From positions 181,084-245,083 of the forward strand of contig JAXGXF010000005.1 of assembly GCA_040772885.1 (NCBI GenBank): 64,000 nucleotides of DNA, read 5' to 3'. Position 1 is the first letter of the stretch. Each line of letters starts with the position of its first letter. Source of the DNA: Pullichristensenella sp002068815. GTDB taxonomy: Bacteria > Bacillota > Clostridia > Christensenellales > Aristaeellaceae. The notes beneath the pieces were generated by a model. The model was not told the DNA's origin, did not search any database, and saw nothing but the letters and a program-made list of their open reading frames with translations. Positions 26,518-33,393 of the stretch are shown piece by piece. The translations under genes and the position numbers were made by a program.

Positions 26518-27382
26518 CGATTTTTTCCTCCTTTTTTGTCGGCCATTTCCAGCGTATGGCGTGGGTCGGGCAGCGGGGGATGCAGTCGCCGCAGCGCAGG
26601 CACTCCCGGTCGTTGACCTCGCGGACGTCCATCCCGCAGGGGCGCGTGCACCGGCCGCAGTGGATGCACTTCTCCTCGTCCACGCGGACGCCGACGAGCG
26701 CGAAGCGGTTGAACAGCGAGTAGATCGCGCCCAGCGGGCACAGGAACCGGCAGAACGGCCGGAACATGAACACCGACAGCGCGACGACCGAGACCGTCAC
26801 GAGCGCCTTCCACGAAAACAGCCAGCCCGCAGCGGCCCGGAGGTTCTCGTTCGCGATCAGCAGCGGGAACCCGCCCTCGAGCGTCCCGGCCGGGCAGAGC
26901 CACTTGCAGAACGCCGGCGTGACGACGCCGTTTCGGATCAGGAAGTACACGGGCAGCGCGAGCACGAACACCGCGAGCACTACGTACTTGATACCCGTGA
27001 GTCTGCGCGTCCAAACGCCCTTTTTGATCTTGCGCGAGGGTATCTTGTGAAGCAGCTCCTGGATCAGCCCGAACGGGCACAAAAACGCGCAGATCGCGCG
27101 GCCGAACAGCGCGCCGAACACGAGCAGCGTCCCGAGCACGTACATCGGCACCGCCTTCGGGAAGCTGTTGAACGACGCCTGCAAGGACCCCAGCGGGCAC
27201 GAGCCCACCGCCCCCGGGCAGGAGTAGCAGTTGAGCCCCGGCACGCAGATCTTCTTGAGCTCGCCGCGGTAGATCGTGCCGCTCAAAAACCCTCCGACGT
27301 TCGCGTTGAACAGCGCCGCCGAGAGGACCTGCACGATCTTCCGGTGCCGGCGCGCGAGAAACGCTCGAATCCCGCCCATCAT
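26411..27382 (-). CDS. 4Fe-4S binding membrane protein, NapH/CcoG-like
   Basis: 323 residues, several membrane helices and many Cys motifs: PGLNCYSCPGAVGSCPLG, FLCPFG, WLCPAG, FLCPLG, then two ferredoxin clusters CIHCGRCTRPCGMDV and CLRCGDCIPRCP. Such proteins move electrons across the membrane. The ATG at 27382 overlaps the stop of the CXXC peptide. The end is odd: after the last cluster the frame continues 107 bases into the tlpA-like gene. The heptamer A-AAA-AAG (26537-26531) lies here, and a -1 slip would end the protein at a TGA overlapping the tlpA ATG. A normal frame with a long overlap, a programmed slip, or a one-base error are all possible. Confidence 0.83.
   Translation of the reverse strand: MMGGIRAFLARRHRKIVQVLSAALFNANVGGFLSGTIYRGELKKICVPGLNCYSCPGAVGSCPLGSLQASFNSFPKAVPMYVLGTLLVFGALFGRAICAFLCPFGLIQELLHKIPSRKIKKGVWTRRLTGIKYVVLAVFVLALPVYFLIRNGVVTPAFCKWLCPAGTLEGGFPLLIANENLRAAAGWLFSWKALVTVSVVALSVFMFRPFCRFLCPLGAIYSLFNRFALVGVRVDEEKCIHCGRCTRPCGMDVREVNDRECLRCGDCIPRCPTHAIRWKWPTKKEEKIDEKTARGAAGAPDPVPRRAGCANCPGADRRRGAGL
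26531..26537 (-). promoter_or_regulatory. Candidate -1 slippery heptamer A-AAA-AAG
   Basis: In the zero frame of the 4Fe-4S gene the bases read ACA AAA AAG GAG G. A -1 slip gives AAA AAA GGA GGA and a stop at 26514-26516, making an ATGA overlap with the tlpA start. The same GGAGG is the ribosome site of tlpA. Confidence 0.4.
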
Positions 27383-27516
27383 CCGATACCGATGCATTCC
27401 AGGCAGATAAAGATCGCCTTGCGGAACACGCCCTCTTCCTGCCCCAGAGCGACGCCCGCGGCGACCAAGGCCGCGCCCGCGCAGAGCGCCAAAATCCCCG
27501 CAATTCTCCCGCGCAT
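27379..27516 (-). CDS. CD1871A-family CXXC motif peptide
   Basis: 45 residues: one membrane helix (GILALCAGAALVAAGVAL) and the end FRKAIFICLECIGIG, the hallmark of the CD1871A CXXC family. GGGAGGG precedes the ATG at 27516. It overlaps the 4Fe-4S gene by 4 bases. The family commonly travels with a 4Fe-4S membrane protein and a TlpA-like protein, as here; a role in passing electrons or thiols across the membrane is inferred. Confidence 0.85.
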   Translation of the reverse strand: MRGRIAGILALCAGAALVAAGVALGQEEGVFRKAIFICLECIGIG

Positions 27517-27606
27517 CGAATCCCTCCCGCACACCCCTATGACGCATTTCCGGGGTATGTGGTTCCGATTGTAGCATAAAAACAGGAACCTGTCCACCTT
27601 CGGATT

Positions 27607-27633
27607 TTAGCACTCTTAACGCATGAGTGCTAA
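27607..27633 (+). promoter_or_regulatory. CIRCE operator (HrcA binding site)
   Basis: TTAGCACTC (27607-27615), nine-base spacer, GAGTGCTAA (27625-27633): a perfect match to the CIRCE consensus. It lies just upstream of the htpG -35, so HrcA would repress htpG. Confidence 0.95.
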
Positions 27634-27640
27634 AAAACGA

Positions 27641-27669
27641 TTGACAAGCCCTTCCGCAGGGGCTATAAT
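27641..27669 (+). promoter_or_regulatory. Promoter of htpG
   Basis: Consensus TTGACA (27641-27646), 17-base spacer, TATAAT (27664-27669). Start expected near 27676, 26 bases before the ATG. Confidence 0.92.
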
Positions 27670-27701
27670 ATCTGCGAACAAACGACACGGAGGTGTTTTC
27701 C

Positions 27702-29528
27702 ATGGCCGAGCGCGGCACAATTTCCATTCACGCCGAGAATATCATGCCGGTGATCAAGAAGTGGCTGTATTCCGACAAGGACATATTCGTCCGGGAGCTG
27801 ATTTCCAACGGCGCGGACGCGATCAGCAAGTTCAAGCGGCTCGTCGCTTTGGGGGAGGCGGAGAAGGACGCCGACTACCGCATCGACGTCGTCGCCGACG
27901 AGAACGCCGGCACGCTGACCTTTTCCGACAACGGCATCGGCATGACCGCGGACGAGGTGAAGCGGTACATCGCGCAGGTCGCGTTTTCCGGCGCGGAGGA
28001 ATTTTTGAAGAAGTACAAGCCCGAGGACGGCGAGAGCGGCATCATCGGCCACTTCGGGCTGGGCTTCTACTCGGCGTTCATGGTTTCGAAGAAGGTCGTC
28101 ATCGACACGAAGAGCTACCTCGAAGGCGAGGAGGCCGTGCGCTGGGTCAGCGAGGACGGCATGGCCTACGACATGGAGCCATCCGACCGGGCGGCGCGCG
28201 GCACGTCGATCACGCTGCATCTCAACGACGAGGACCGCGAGTTTTTGAGCTTCTGGACGCTTCGGCAGACGCTCGAGAAGCACTGTCAGTTTATGCCGGT
28301 TCCGATCTTCGCGTCCGAGGTGAAGGAGCCGAAGGACGGCGAGGAGCCGAAGGAGCCCGAGCAGATCAACGACGCGAACCCGCTGTGGCTCAAGCGCCCG
28401 TCGGACGTCGCCGAGGACGAGTACCGCGAGTTCTACCATAAGGTGTTCCACGACTTTGAGGAGCCGCTGTTTTGGATTCACCTGAACGCCGAATACCCGT
28501 TCAACTTAAAGGGCATATTGTACTTCCCGAAGCTCAAAAACGAGTTCACCGCGAGCGAGGGGACGATCAAGCTCTACAACAACCAGGTGTTCGTCGCCGA
28601 CAACATCAAGGAGGTCATCCCGGAGTTCCTGATGCTTTTGAAGGGCGCGATCGACTGCCCGGACCTGCCGCTGAACGTGTCCAGATCGTTCCTGCAGAAC
28701 GACGGGTACGTCAAGAAGATGGCCGCCTACATCACGCGCAAGGTCGCCGACCGGCTGCTGACCGAGTTCAACACCCACCGCGAAGATTATCAGAAGTACT
28801 GGGACGACATCCACCCGTTCGTCAAATACGGCTGCATACGCGACGACAAGTTCTACGAGCGCGTGAAGCCGGCCCTGATCTACAAGACGTCCGCGGGCGA
28901 GTATGTGACGCTCGAGGAGTACAAAAACCGCGCCGGCGAGGGCGAGCCGACGGTTTTGTACGCGAGCGACGAGAAGCGGCAGGCGCAGATGATCCGGCTC
29001 TACACCGATCAGGGCAAGGACGTCGTGCTCTTGGAGACCTTGATCGACAACAACTTCATCAGCTTCCTCGAGTACGCCGAGCGCGAGCAGAAGCTGAAGT
29101 TCCTGCGCGTCGACGCGGCCGCGGACGCGCTGACCGAGGGAAAGGGCGCCGGCGGGGACGCCGGGAAGAGGCTGACGGAGCTCTTCCGGAAGGCCGTCGG
29201 CGACGAACAGCTCGAGGTCGAGTTGAAGTCGTTCAAGGCGGACGACCTGATCGCGATGGTGACGGTCGACGAGCAGTCGCGCCGCTTCGCCGAGATGTCG
29301 AGGCAATGGGGCCGCGAGATGTCCTTCCCGGAAAAGCGGACGCTGGTGCTCAATCAGAAGCACCCGGTCGCGAAGTGGCTCGGGTCGCAGGAGGGCGAGA
29401 GGGCCGAGCGCGTCGCGGCGCAGGTGTTCGACCTCGCGGAGATGGCGCGCCAGCCGCTCGTCGCGGACCGCATGGTCGAGTTCCTGCGTCGCAGCAACGC
29501 GCTGCTTTCGATGCTGATCGGCGAATGA
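27702..29528 (+). CDS. htpG: Molecular chaperone HtpG (Hsp90)
   Basis: 608 residues. N-terminal ATPase: IFVRELISNGADAISKFK, DNGIGMTADEV, GHFGLGFYSAFMV; middle domain with FPKLKNEFT, GAIDCPDLPLNVSRSFLQ; C-terminal dimer domain. It is the bacterial Hsp90, an ATP-driven folding factor. I start at the ATG at 27702 (GGAGG eight bases before); the upstream in-frame GTG lies in the ribosome site. The perfect CIRCE and consensus promoter mean HrcA-controlled heat induction. Confidence 0.97.
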   Translation: MAERGTISIHAENIMPVIKKWLYSDKDIFVRELISNGADAISKFKRLVALGEAEKDADYRIDVVADENAGTLTFSDNGIGMTADEVKRYIAQVAFSGAEEFLKKYKPEDGESGIIGHFGLGFYSAFMVSKKVVIDTKSYLEGEEAVRWVSEDGMAYDMEPSDRAARGTSITLHLNDEDREFLSFWTLRQTLEKHCQFMPVPIFASEVKEPKDGEEPKEPEQINDANPLWLKRPSDVAEDEYREFYHKVFHDFEEPLFWIHLNAEYPFNLKGILYFPKLKNEFTASEGTIKLYNNQVFVADNIKEVIPEFLMLLKGAIDCPDLPLNVSRSFLQNDGYVKKMAAYITRKVADRLLTEFNTHREDYQKYWDDIHPFVKYGCIRDDKFYERVKPALIYKTSAGEYVTLEEYKNRAGEGEPTVLYASDEKRQAQMIRLYTDQGKDVVLLETLIDNNFISFLEYAEREQKLKFLRVDAAADALTEGKGAGGDAGKRLTELFRKAVGDEQLEVELKSFKADDLIAMVTVDEQSRRFAEMSRQWGREMSFPEKRTLVLNQKHPVAKWLGSQEGERAERVAAQVFDLAEMARQPLVADRMVEFLRRSNALLSMLIGE

Positions 29529-29537
29529 CGGCCTCCC

Positions 29538-29565
29538 GGCGCCCCGTTTGGCCGCGGGGCGCCGG
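29538..29565 (+). terminator. Hairpin after htpG
   Basis: GGCGCCCCG and CGGGGCGCC arms with a loop of about ten bases just after the htpG stop. No T-run follows, so it is only a possible terminator. Confidence 0.45.
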
Positions 29566-29569
29566 GGAT

Positions 29570-29598
29570 TTGCATATCATGGAGACATATGGTATAAT
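29570..29598 (+). promoter_or_regulatory. Promoter of the MazG-like gene
   Basis: TTGCAT (29570-29575), 17-base spacer, TATAAT (29593-29598) with TGG before it. Confidence 0.75.
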
Positions 29599-29636
29599 CT
29601 CTGTCATACGATAATATCATGAGGGCGGGGTTTCCT

Positions 29637-29996
29637 GTGGACGACACCAACACGCCGATCGCCGCGCTGAAATCGCAAATCCTCGCGCTTTGCAGGCGCA
29701 AGGGCTGGGGGGACGAGAGGGGCGTTCAGAACCCGCAGCACGTCGCGATGGCGATGACCGTCGAGATGAGCGAGCTCCTGGAGCACTTTCAGTGGCTGAA
29801 CCCCGGAGACGTCGACAGGCTGCTCGCCGGCGGCGACCCGGACCGCGTCGAGATGATCGCCGAGGAGTTTGCGGACGTGATGATGTACGGCCTGCAGCTC
29901 GCGGATGCGCTGAACATAGATGTGACCGAGCAGATACTGCGCAAGATCGACATCGTCGACAGGCGCGGTCCCAGGCCCGACGAGCCGAGGCGCTAG
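29637..29996 (+). CDS. MazG-like nucleotide pyrophosphohydrolase
   Basis: 119 residues. All-alpha MazG pattern with metal-binding acids in EMSELLEHF and EEFADVMMYGLQLAD (E-x2-E ... E-x2-D). These enzymes cut nucleoside triphosphates to monophosphates. I chose the GTG at 29637 with GGGCGGGG upstream; an ATG at 29619 would leave a leader of only about 14 bases with no ribosome site. It precedes the GuaA-like gene by 13 bases, so the two are probably one transcript. Confidence 0.82.
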   Translation: MDDTNTPIAALKSQILALCRRKGWGDERGVQNPQHVAMAMTVEMSELLEHFQWLNPGDVDRLLAGGDPDRVEMIAEEFADVMMYGLQLADALNIDVTEQILRKIDIVDRRGPRPDEPRR

Positions 29997-30009
29997 CGAG
30001 GAGGCGGCC

Positions 30010-31476
30010 ATGACAGGAGACACCATTTTGATCCTGGACCTCGGCGGGGAGCAGGCGCAGCTGACGGCGCGAAAGCTCCGCGGCGAGCGGTTCTTCTGCG
30101 AGATACTGCCGTCCGAGACGCGCGCCGACGAGATCGAGCGCCGCGCGCCGAAGGGGGTCGTGCTCGCCGGCGGCGCGGACGGCCCGGCGGCCAGGCAGGC
30201 GGACCCGTGCGCCTTGATGCTGGGCATACCGGTGCTCGCGATGGGCTACGGCGCCAGGCTCATGGCCGTGAGCCTCGGCGGGCAGCTGCTGGGCACGCAG
30301 ATCGAGCGCCGCACCGCGCAGATCGCGTTTTCGGACTCCCCGCTGTTCGACGGGCTGGGCGAGTCCGAGCGGTATTTCGACCGCGTCGACTCGGTCGAGC
30401 TGCCCGAGGGGTTTTCGCCGGTCGCGTACGCGGCGGGCGGACTCGTCCCGGCGTTCGCGTCGGAGGAGAGGAAGCTCTACGCGCTGCAGTTCTACGCCGA
30501 GTCGAACGACCCGGACGGGCTGCAGATGCTCGCGAACTTCGCGGGGGGCATCTGCGGCTGCGAGCCTTGGTGGTCGATGGAGGCGTTCGCGGAGCGGGCG
30601 GTCGAGGACATCCGAAACACCGTCGGCGACGAGAGCGCGCTGATCGCGATCTCCGGCGGCGTCGATTCGTCGGTGTGCGCGGCGCTGATGTACCGCGCGA
30701 TCGGCGACCGACTCAAGTGCCTGTACATCAACACCGGGCTCATGCGAAAGGGCGAGACGGCGCTCGTCACCGCGACGTTCCGGGATGCGCTGAACATGGA
30801 ATTGGTCTCGGTCGACGCCGGCGAGCGGATACTGAAGCGGCTCGAGGGCGTGACCGACCCGGCGCTCAAGCGCGGCGTCGTCGAGGAAGAGGTCATGCGC
30901 GTGTTCCAGGACGAGGCCCGCTCGATCGGCAGGATCGACTGGCTCTGCCAGGGCACGATCTACCCGGACGTGCTCACCGATCCGGGGTGCCGCGCGTGCG
31001 GCTCCGAAAAGCTGATCGAGCCGATACGACTCCTGTTCAAGGACGAGGTTCGCCAGCTCGGCGAGGTGCTCGGCGTCCCGCGGGAGCTGATCGCGCGCCA
31101 GCCGTTCCCGGGGCCGGGGCTCGCGGTGCGCATCGTCGGCGAGGTCACGCGCGAGAAGCTCGAGATGCTCTCGGAGGCGGACGCGATCTTCCGCGAGGAG
31201 ATTGCCGACGCCGGGCTCGACCGCCGCATCTGGCAGTATTTCGCGATTCTGACCGACATCCGCACGCACGCGCTGCGCTGCGGCAGGACCTGCGAGGAAT
31301 ACGCGGTCGCGCTGCGCGCGGTCAGCTCACAGGACGCGCTTTTGTTCAGCCCCTACCGGCTTCCCTACGACCTGCTCGAGCGCGTGACCGCCAGGATCAC
31401 GCAGGAGGTCCCCGGCGTCAACCGCGTGCTCTACGACGTGACCGGCAGGCCGTCGTCGTCGATCGAGTGGGAGTAA
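30010..31476 (+). CDS. GMP synthase-like protein with inactive glutaminase domain
   Basis: 488 residues with the GuaA layout: class I glutaminase domain (about 1-185), ATP pyrophosphatase (SGGVDSS) and C-terminal dimer domain ending SIEWE. In the glutaminase the nucleophile motif G-x-C-Y-G is AMGYG, with Gly79 for Cys; the HPE motif is YAE, with Tyr162 for His. So glutamine hydrolysis is not expected. In the synthetase the block I-K-S-H-H-N-x-G-G-L-P, found in GMP synthases, is absent: YPDVLTDPGCRACGSEKLIEP runs straight on to LFKDEV. It may be an ammonia-dependent enzyme or one with another substrate; it should not be assumed to be the cell's GMP synthase. GGAGG precedes the ATG. Confidence 0.8.
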   Translation: MTGDTILILDLGGEQAQLTARKLRGERFFCEILPSETRADEIERRAPKGVVLAGGADGPAARQADPCALMLGIPVLAMGYGARLMAVSLGGQLLGTQIERRTAQIAFSDSPLFDGLGESERYFDRVDSVELPEGFSPVAYAAGGLVPAFASEERKLYALQFYAESNDPDGLQMLANFAGGICGCEPWWSMEAFAERAVEDIRNTVGDESALIAISGGVDSSVCAALMYRAIGDRLKCLYINTGLMRKGETALVTATFRDALNMELVSVDAGERILKRLEGVTDPALKRGVVEEEVMRVFQDEARSIGRIDWLCQGTIYPDVLTDPGCRACGSEKLIEPIRLLFKDEVRQLGEVLGVPRELIARQPFPGPGLAVRIVGEVTREKLEMLSEADAIFREEIADAGLDRRIWQYFAILTDIRTHALRCGRTCEEYAVALRAVSSQDALLFSPYRLPYDLLERVTARITQEVPGVNRVLYDVTGRPSSSIEWE

Positions 31477-31512
31477 ATATACCGTTTTCGGGAACCCCCG
31501 GAGGTACGAAAG

Positions 31513-32319
31513 ATGATTCTTCGAAACCCCAGAGAGCCGATGTTCGGCGAGCCGGTCGAAAACGGCTTTGTCGCCATCGACGAAAAGACCGGGGAGCAGC
31601 TCGGCTGCTGCGCCGTGCACCCGGAGCCGAACCCGGTGCTGTTTCCCGCGCGGCCGAACAACTTCCGGCTCGAGTTCGCGGGCGAGTTTTCGGCGTTCGG
31701 GAAGACGCTGGGCGCGGCTCTGGCGCTCGCGCGGGCGATGGCCGCGAGCGCGCGGGAGCCCTCGCGCATCTACGCCGAGTGCGCGCCGTCGGACGATCTG
31801 TTCCTGTCCGCGCTCTCGGAGTACGGCTTTCAGGACAACGACGGGCTCGTGCGCATGCGGCTCGACCCCGGCGCGATCCCCGAGACGCGCGTGCCCGCCG
31901 GCTGCGTGATCGTCGAGGACGACCTGAGCGACCCGATGGAGGGCAAGTTCTTCCTCGAGCGGTACAACCAGCTCTTCCAGACCGCGCGCGACCCCGAGTG
32001 GCTCCAGCGGTACGCCGGGCGCGAGGGGTTTTTGCGGATACTGTGCGTGTCGCCGACCGGGCTCGCCGGCGAGATTGCGTGCTGGCGCGAGGGCGAGGTC
32101 GGGCGGATCGGCTATTTGCAGACGCCGAAGCGTTGGCGCAACATGGGCGTCGCGAAGCACCTGCTCGCGCTCGCGTGCGACCGGCTGCTCGGCGAGGGCG
32201 CCGCGACGGTCGAGGCCGACGCGCGCGCGAGGATACCGCTGCTTTTGCACACGCTCGGGTCCGCCGGGTTTAGGCAGGCGAGCCTTTTGATGCGGTATCC
32301 GGGGGTCGATATCAATTAA
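31513..32319 (+). CDS. GNAT family N-acetyltransferase
   Basis: 268 residues. The C-terminal half has the GNAT core: IGYLQTPKRWRNMGVAKHL (acetyl-CoA loop R-x2-G-V-A) then LEADARAR-like beta and LLLHTLGSAGFR. The N-terminal half could be a second, degenerate GNAT domain. Acceptor unknown. CGGAGG precedes the ATG; it follows the GuaA-like gene by 36 bases. Confidence 0.72.
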   Translation: MILRNPREPMFGEPVENGFVAIDEKTGEQLGCCAVHPEPNPVLFPARPNNFRLEFAGEFSAFGKTLGAALALARAMAASAREPSRIYAECAPSDDLFLSALSEYGFQDNDGLVRMRLDPGAIPETRVPAGCVIVEDDLSDPMEGKFFLERYNQLFQTARDPEWLQRYAGREGFLRILCVSPTGLAGEIACWREGEVGRIGYLQTPKRWRNMGVAKHLLALACDRLLGEGAATVEADARARIPLLLHTLGSAGFRQASLLMRYPGVDIN

Positions 32320-32326
32320 ACTGATC

Positions 32327-32355
32327 GGCGGCGCTCCTTCGCGGGGCGCCGTTTT
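32327..32355 (+). terminator. Terminator after the GNAT gene
   Basis: CGGCGC and GCGCCG arms with a TTCG-containing loop, followed by TTTTCTCTT. Confidence 0.75.
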
Positions 32356-32454
32356 CTCTTGCGCGCACGCGCCCGCCCGTCCCCTCCGAATCCCCCGGCG
32401 CCGGCCCCGCATAGATTGGTCTACGGGGATTTTGCATCGCTGGGAGGGGTTCGC

Positions 32455-33336
32455 ATGAGAAGCGCACTGTTCTATGGGAGCGGCGTCGCGCTCGTCACGC
32501 CGTTTTCCGAGGGAAGGGTCGACCTCCGCTCCTTCGAAACGCTGATCGACTGGCAGATCGACAGCATGACCGACGCGATCATTGTGCTGGGGACGACCGG
32601 GGAGCCTTCGACCATCTCGCCCACGGAGCGCGCGGAGATGATCGAGTGCGCGGCCTCGACGGTCGCGGGGCGCGTCCCGCTGATCGTCGGCGCGGGCTCG
32701 AACAGCACCGCGACCGCCATACTCTACGCGCAGCAGGGGCAGTCGCTCGGCGCGGACGGGCTGCTCATCGTCACGCCCTACTACAACAAGGCCAGCCGCC
32801 GCGGGCTGATCGAGCACTTCTACGCGATCGCCGACCAGGTCGAGATTCCGATCATCGTCTACAACGTGCCGTCGCGCACCGGCGTCAACCTGGAGCCGCA
32901 GGTCGCGGCGGAACTGCTCAAGCACCCGATGCTGCGCGGCGTCAAGGAGGCGTCCGGCGACATCAAGCAGATGACGGAATTGTGCGCGCTGTGCTCCGGC
33001 GCGGCGCTCTACTCCGGCAACGACGACCAGACCTACGCGCTGATGACGCTCGGCGCGCGCGGCGTGATCTCGGTCGCCGCGAATATTTTGCCGGGGACGA
33101 TGCACGACATGGCCGCGAGCTACCTCCGCGGAGACATCGAGATGAGCCGCGAGCTGCAGTTCGCGACGCTCGAGATCATCCGCGCGCTGTTTTCCGAGGT
33201 GAGCCCGATTCCGGTCAAGGCCGCGCTCTGGATGATGGGCAAGATCCGGAACGAGTTCCGGCTGCCGCTCTCGCCGCTCGACGAGGCGAAGGCGGCGAAG
33301 CTGCGCGCGGCGATGGAGAAGTGGAACCTGGTGTGA
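32455..33336 (+). CDS. dapA: 4-hydroxy-tetrahydrodipicolinate synthase
   Basis: 293 residues, TIM barrel. Marks: GVALVTPF, GTTGEPSTIS, YYNKASRRGL, YNVPSRTGVNL with the catalytic Tyr, and GVKEASGD with the Schiff-base Lys. It condenses pyruvate with aspartate semialdehyde for lysine and diaminopimelate. I start at the ATG at 32455 with GGGAGGGG before it. No other dap gene is near. Confidence 0.95.
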   Translation: MRSALFYGSGVALVTPFSEGRVDLRSFETLIDWQIDSMTDAIIVLGTTGEPSTISPTERAEMIECAASTVAGRVPLIVGAGSNSTATAILYAQQGQSLGADGLLIVTPYYNKASRRGLIEHFYAIADQVEIPIIVYNVPSRTGVNLEPQVAAELLKHPMLRGVKEASGDIKQMTELCALCSGAALYSGNDDQTYALMTLGARGVISVAANILPGTMHDMAASYLRGDIEMSRELQFATLEIIRALFSEVSPIPVKAALWMMGKIRNEFRLPLSPLDEAKAAKLRAAMEKWNLV

Positions 33337-33393
33337 GGCGCTGTGTTCGGACCTGTCCCCTCCGCATACGCTTGGGCGGAGGGGGTTTTGCGT

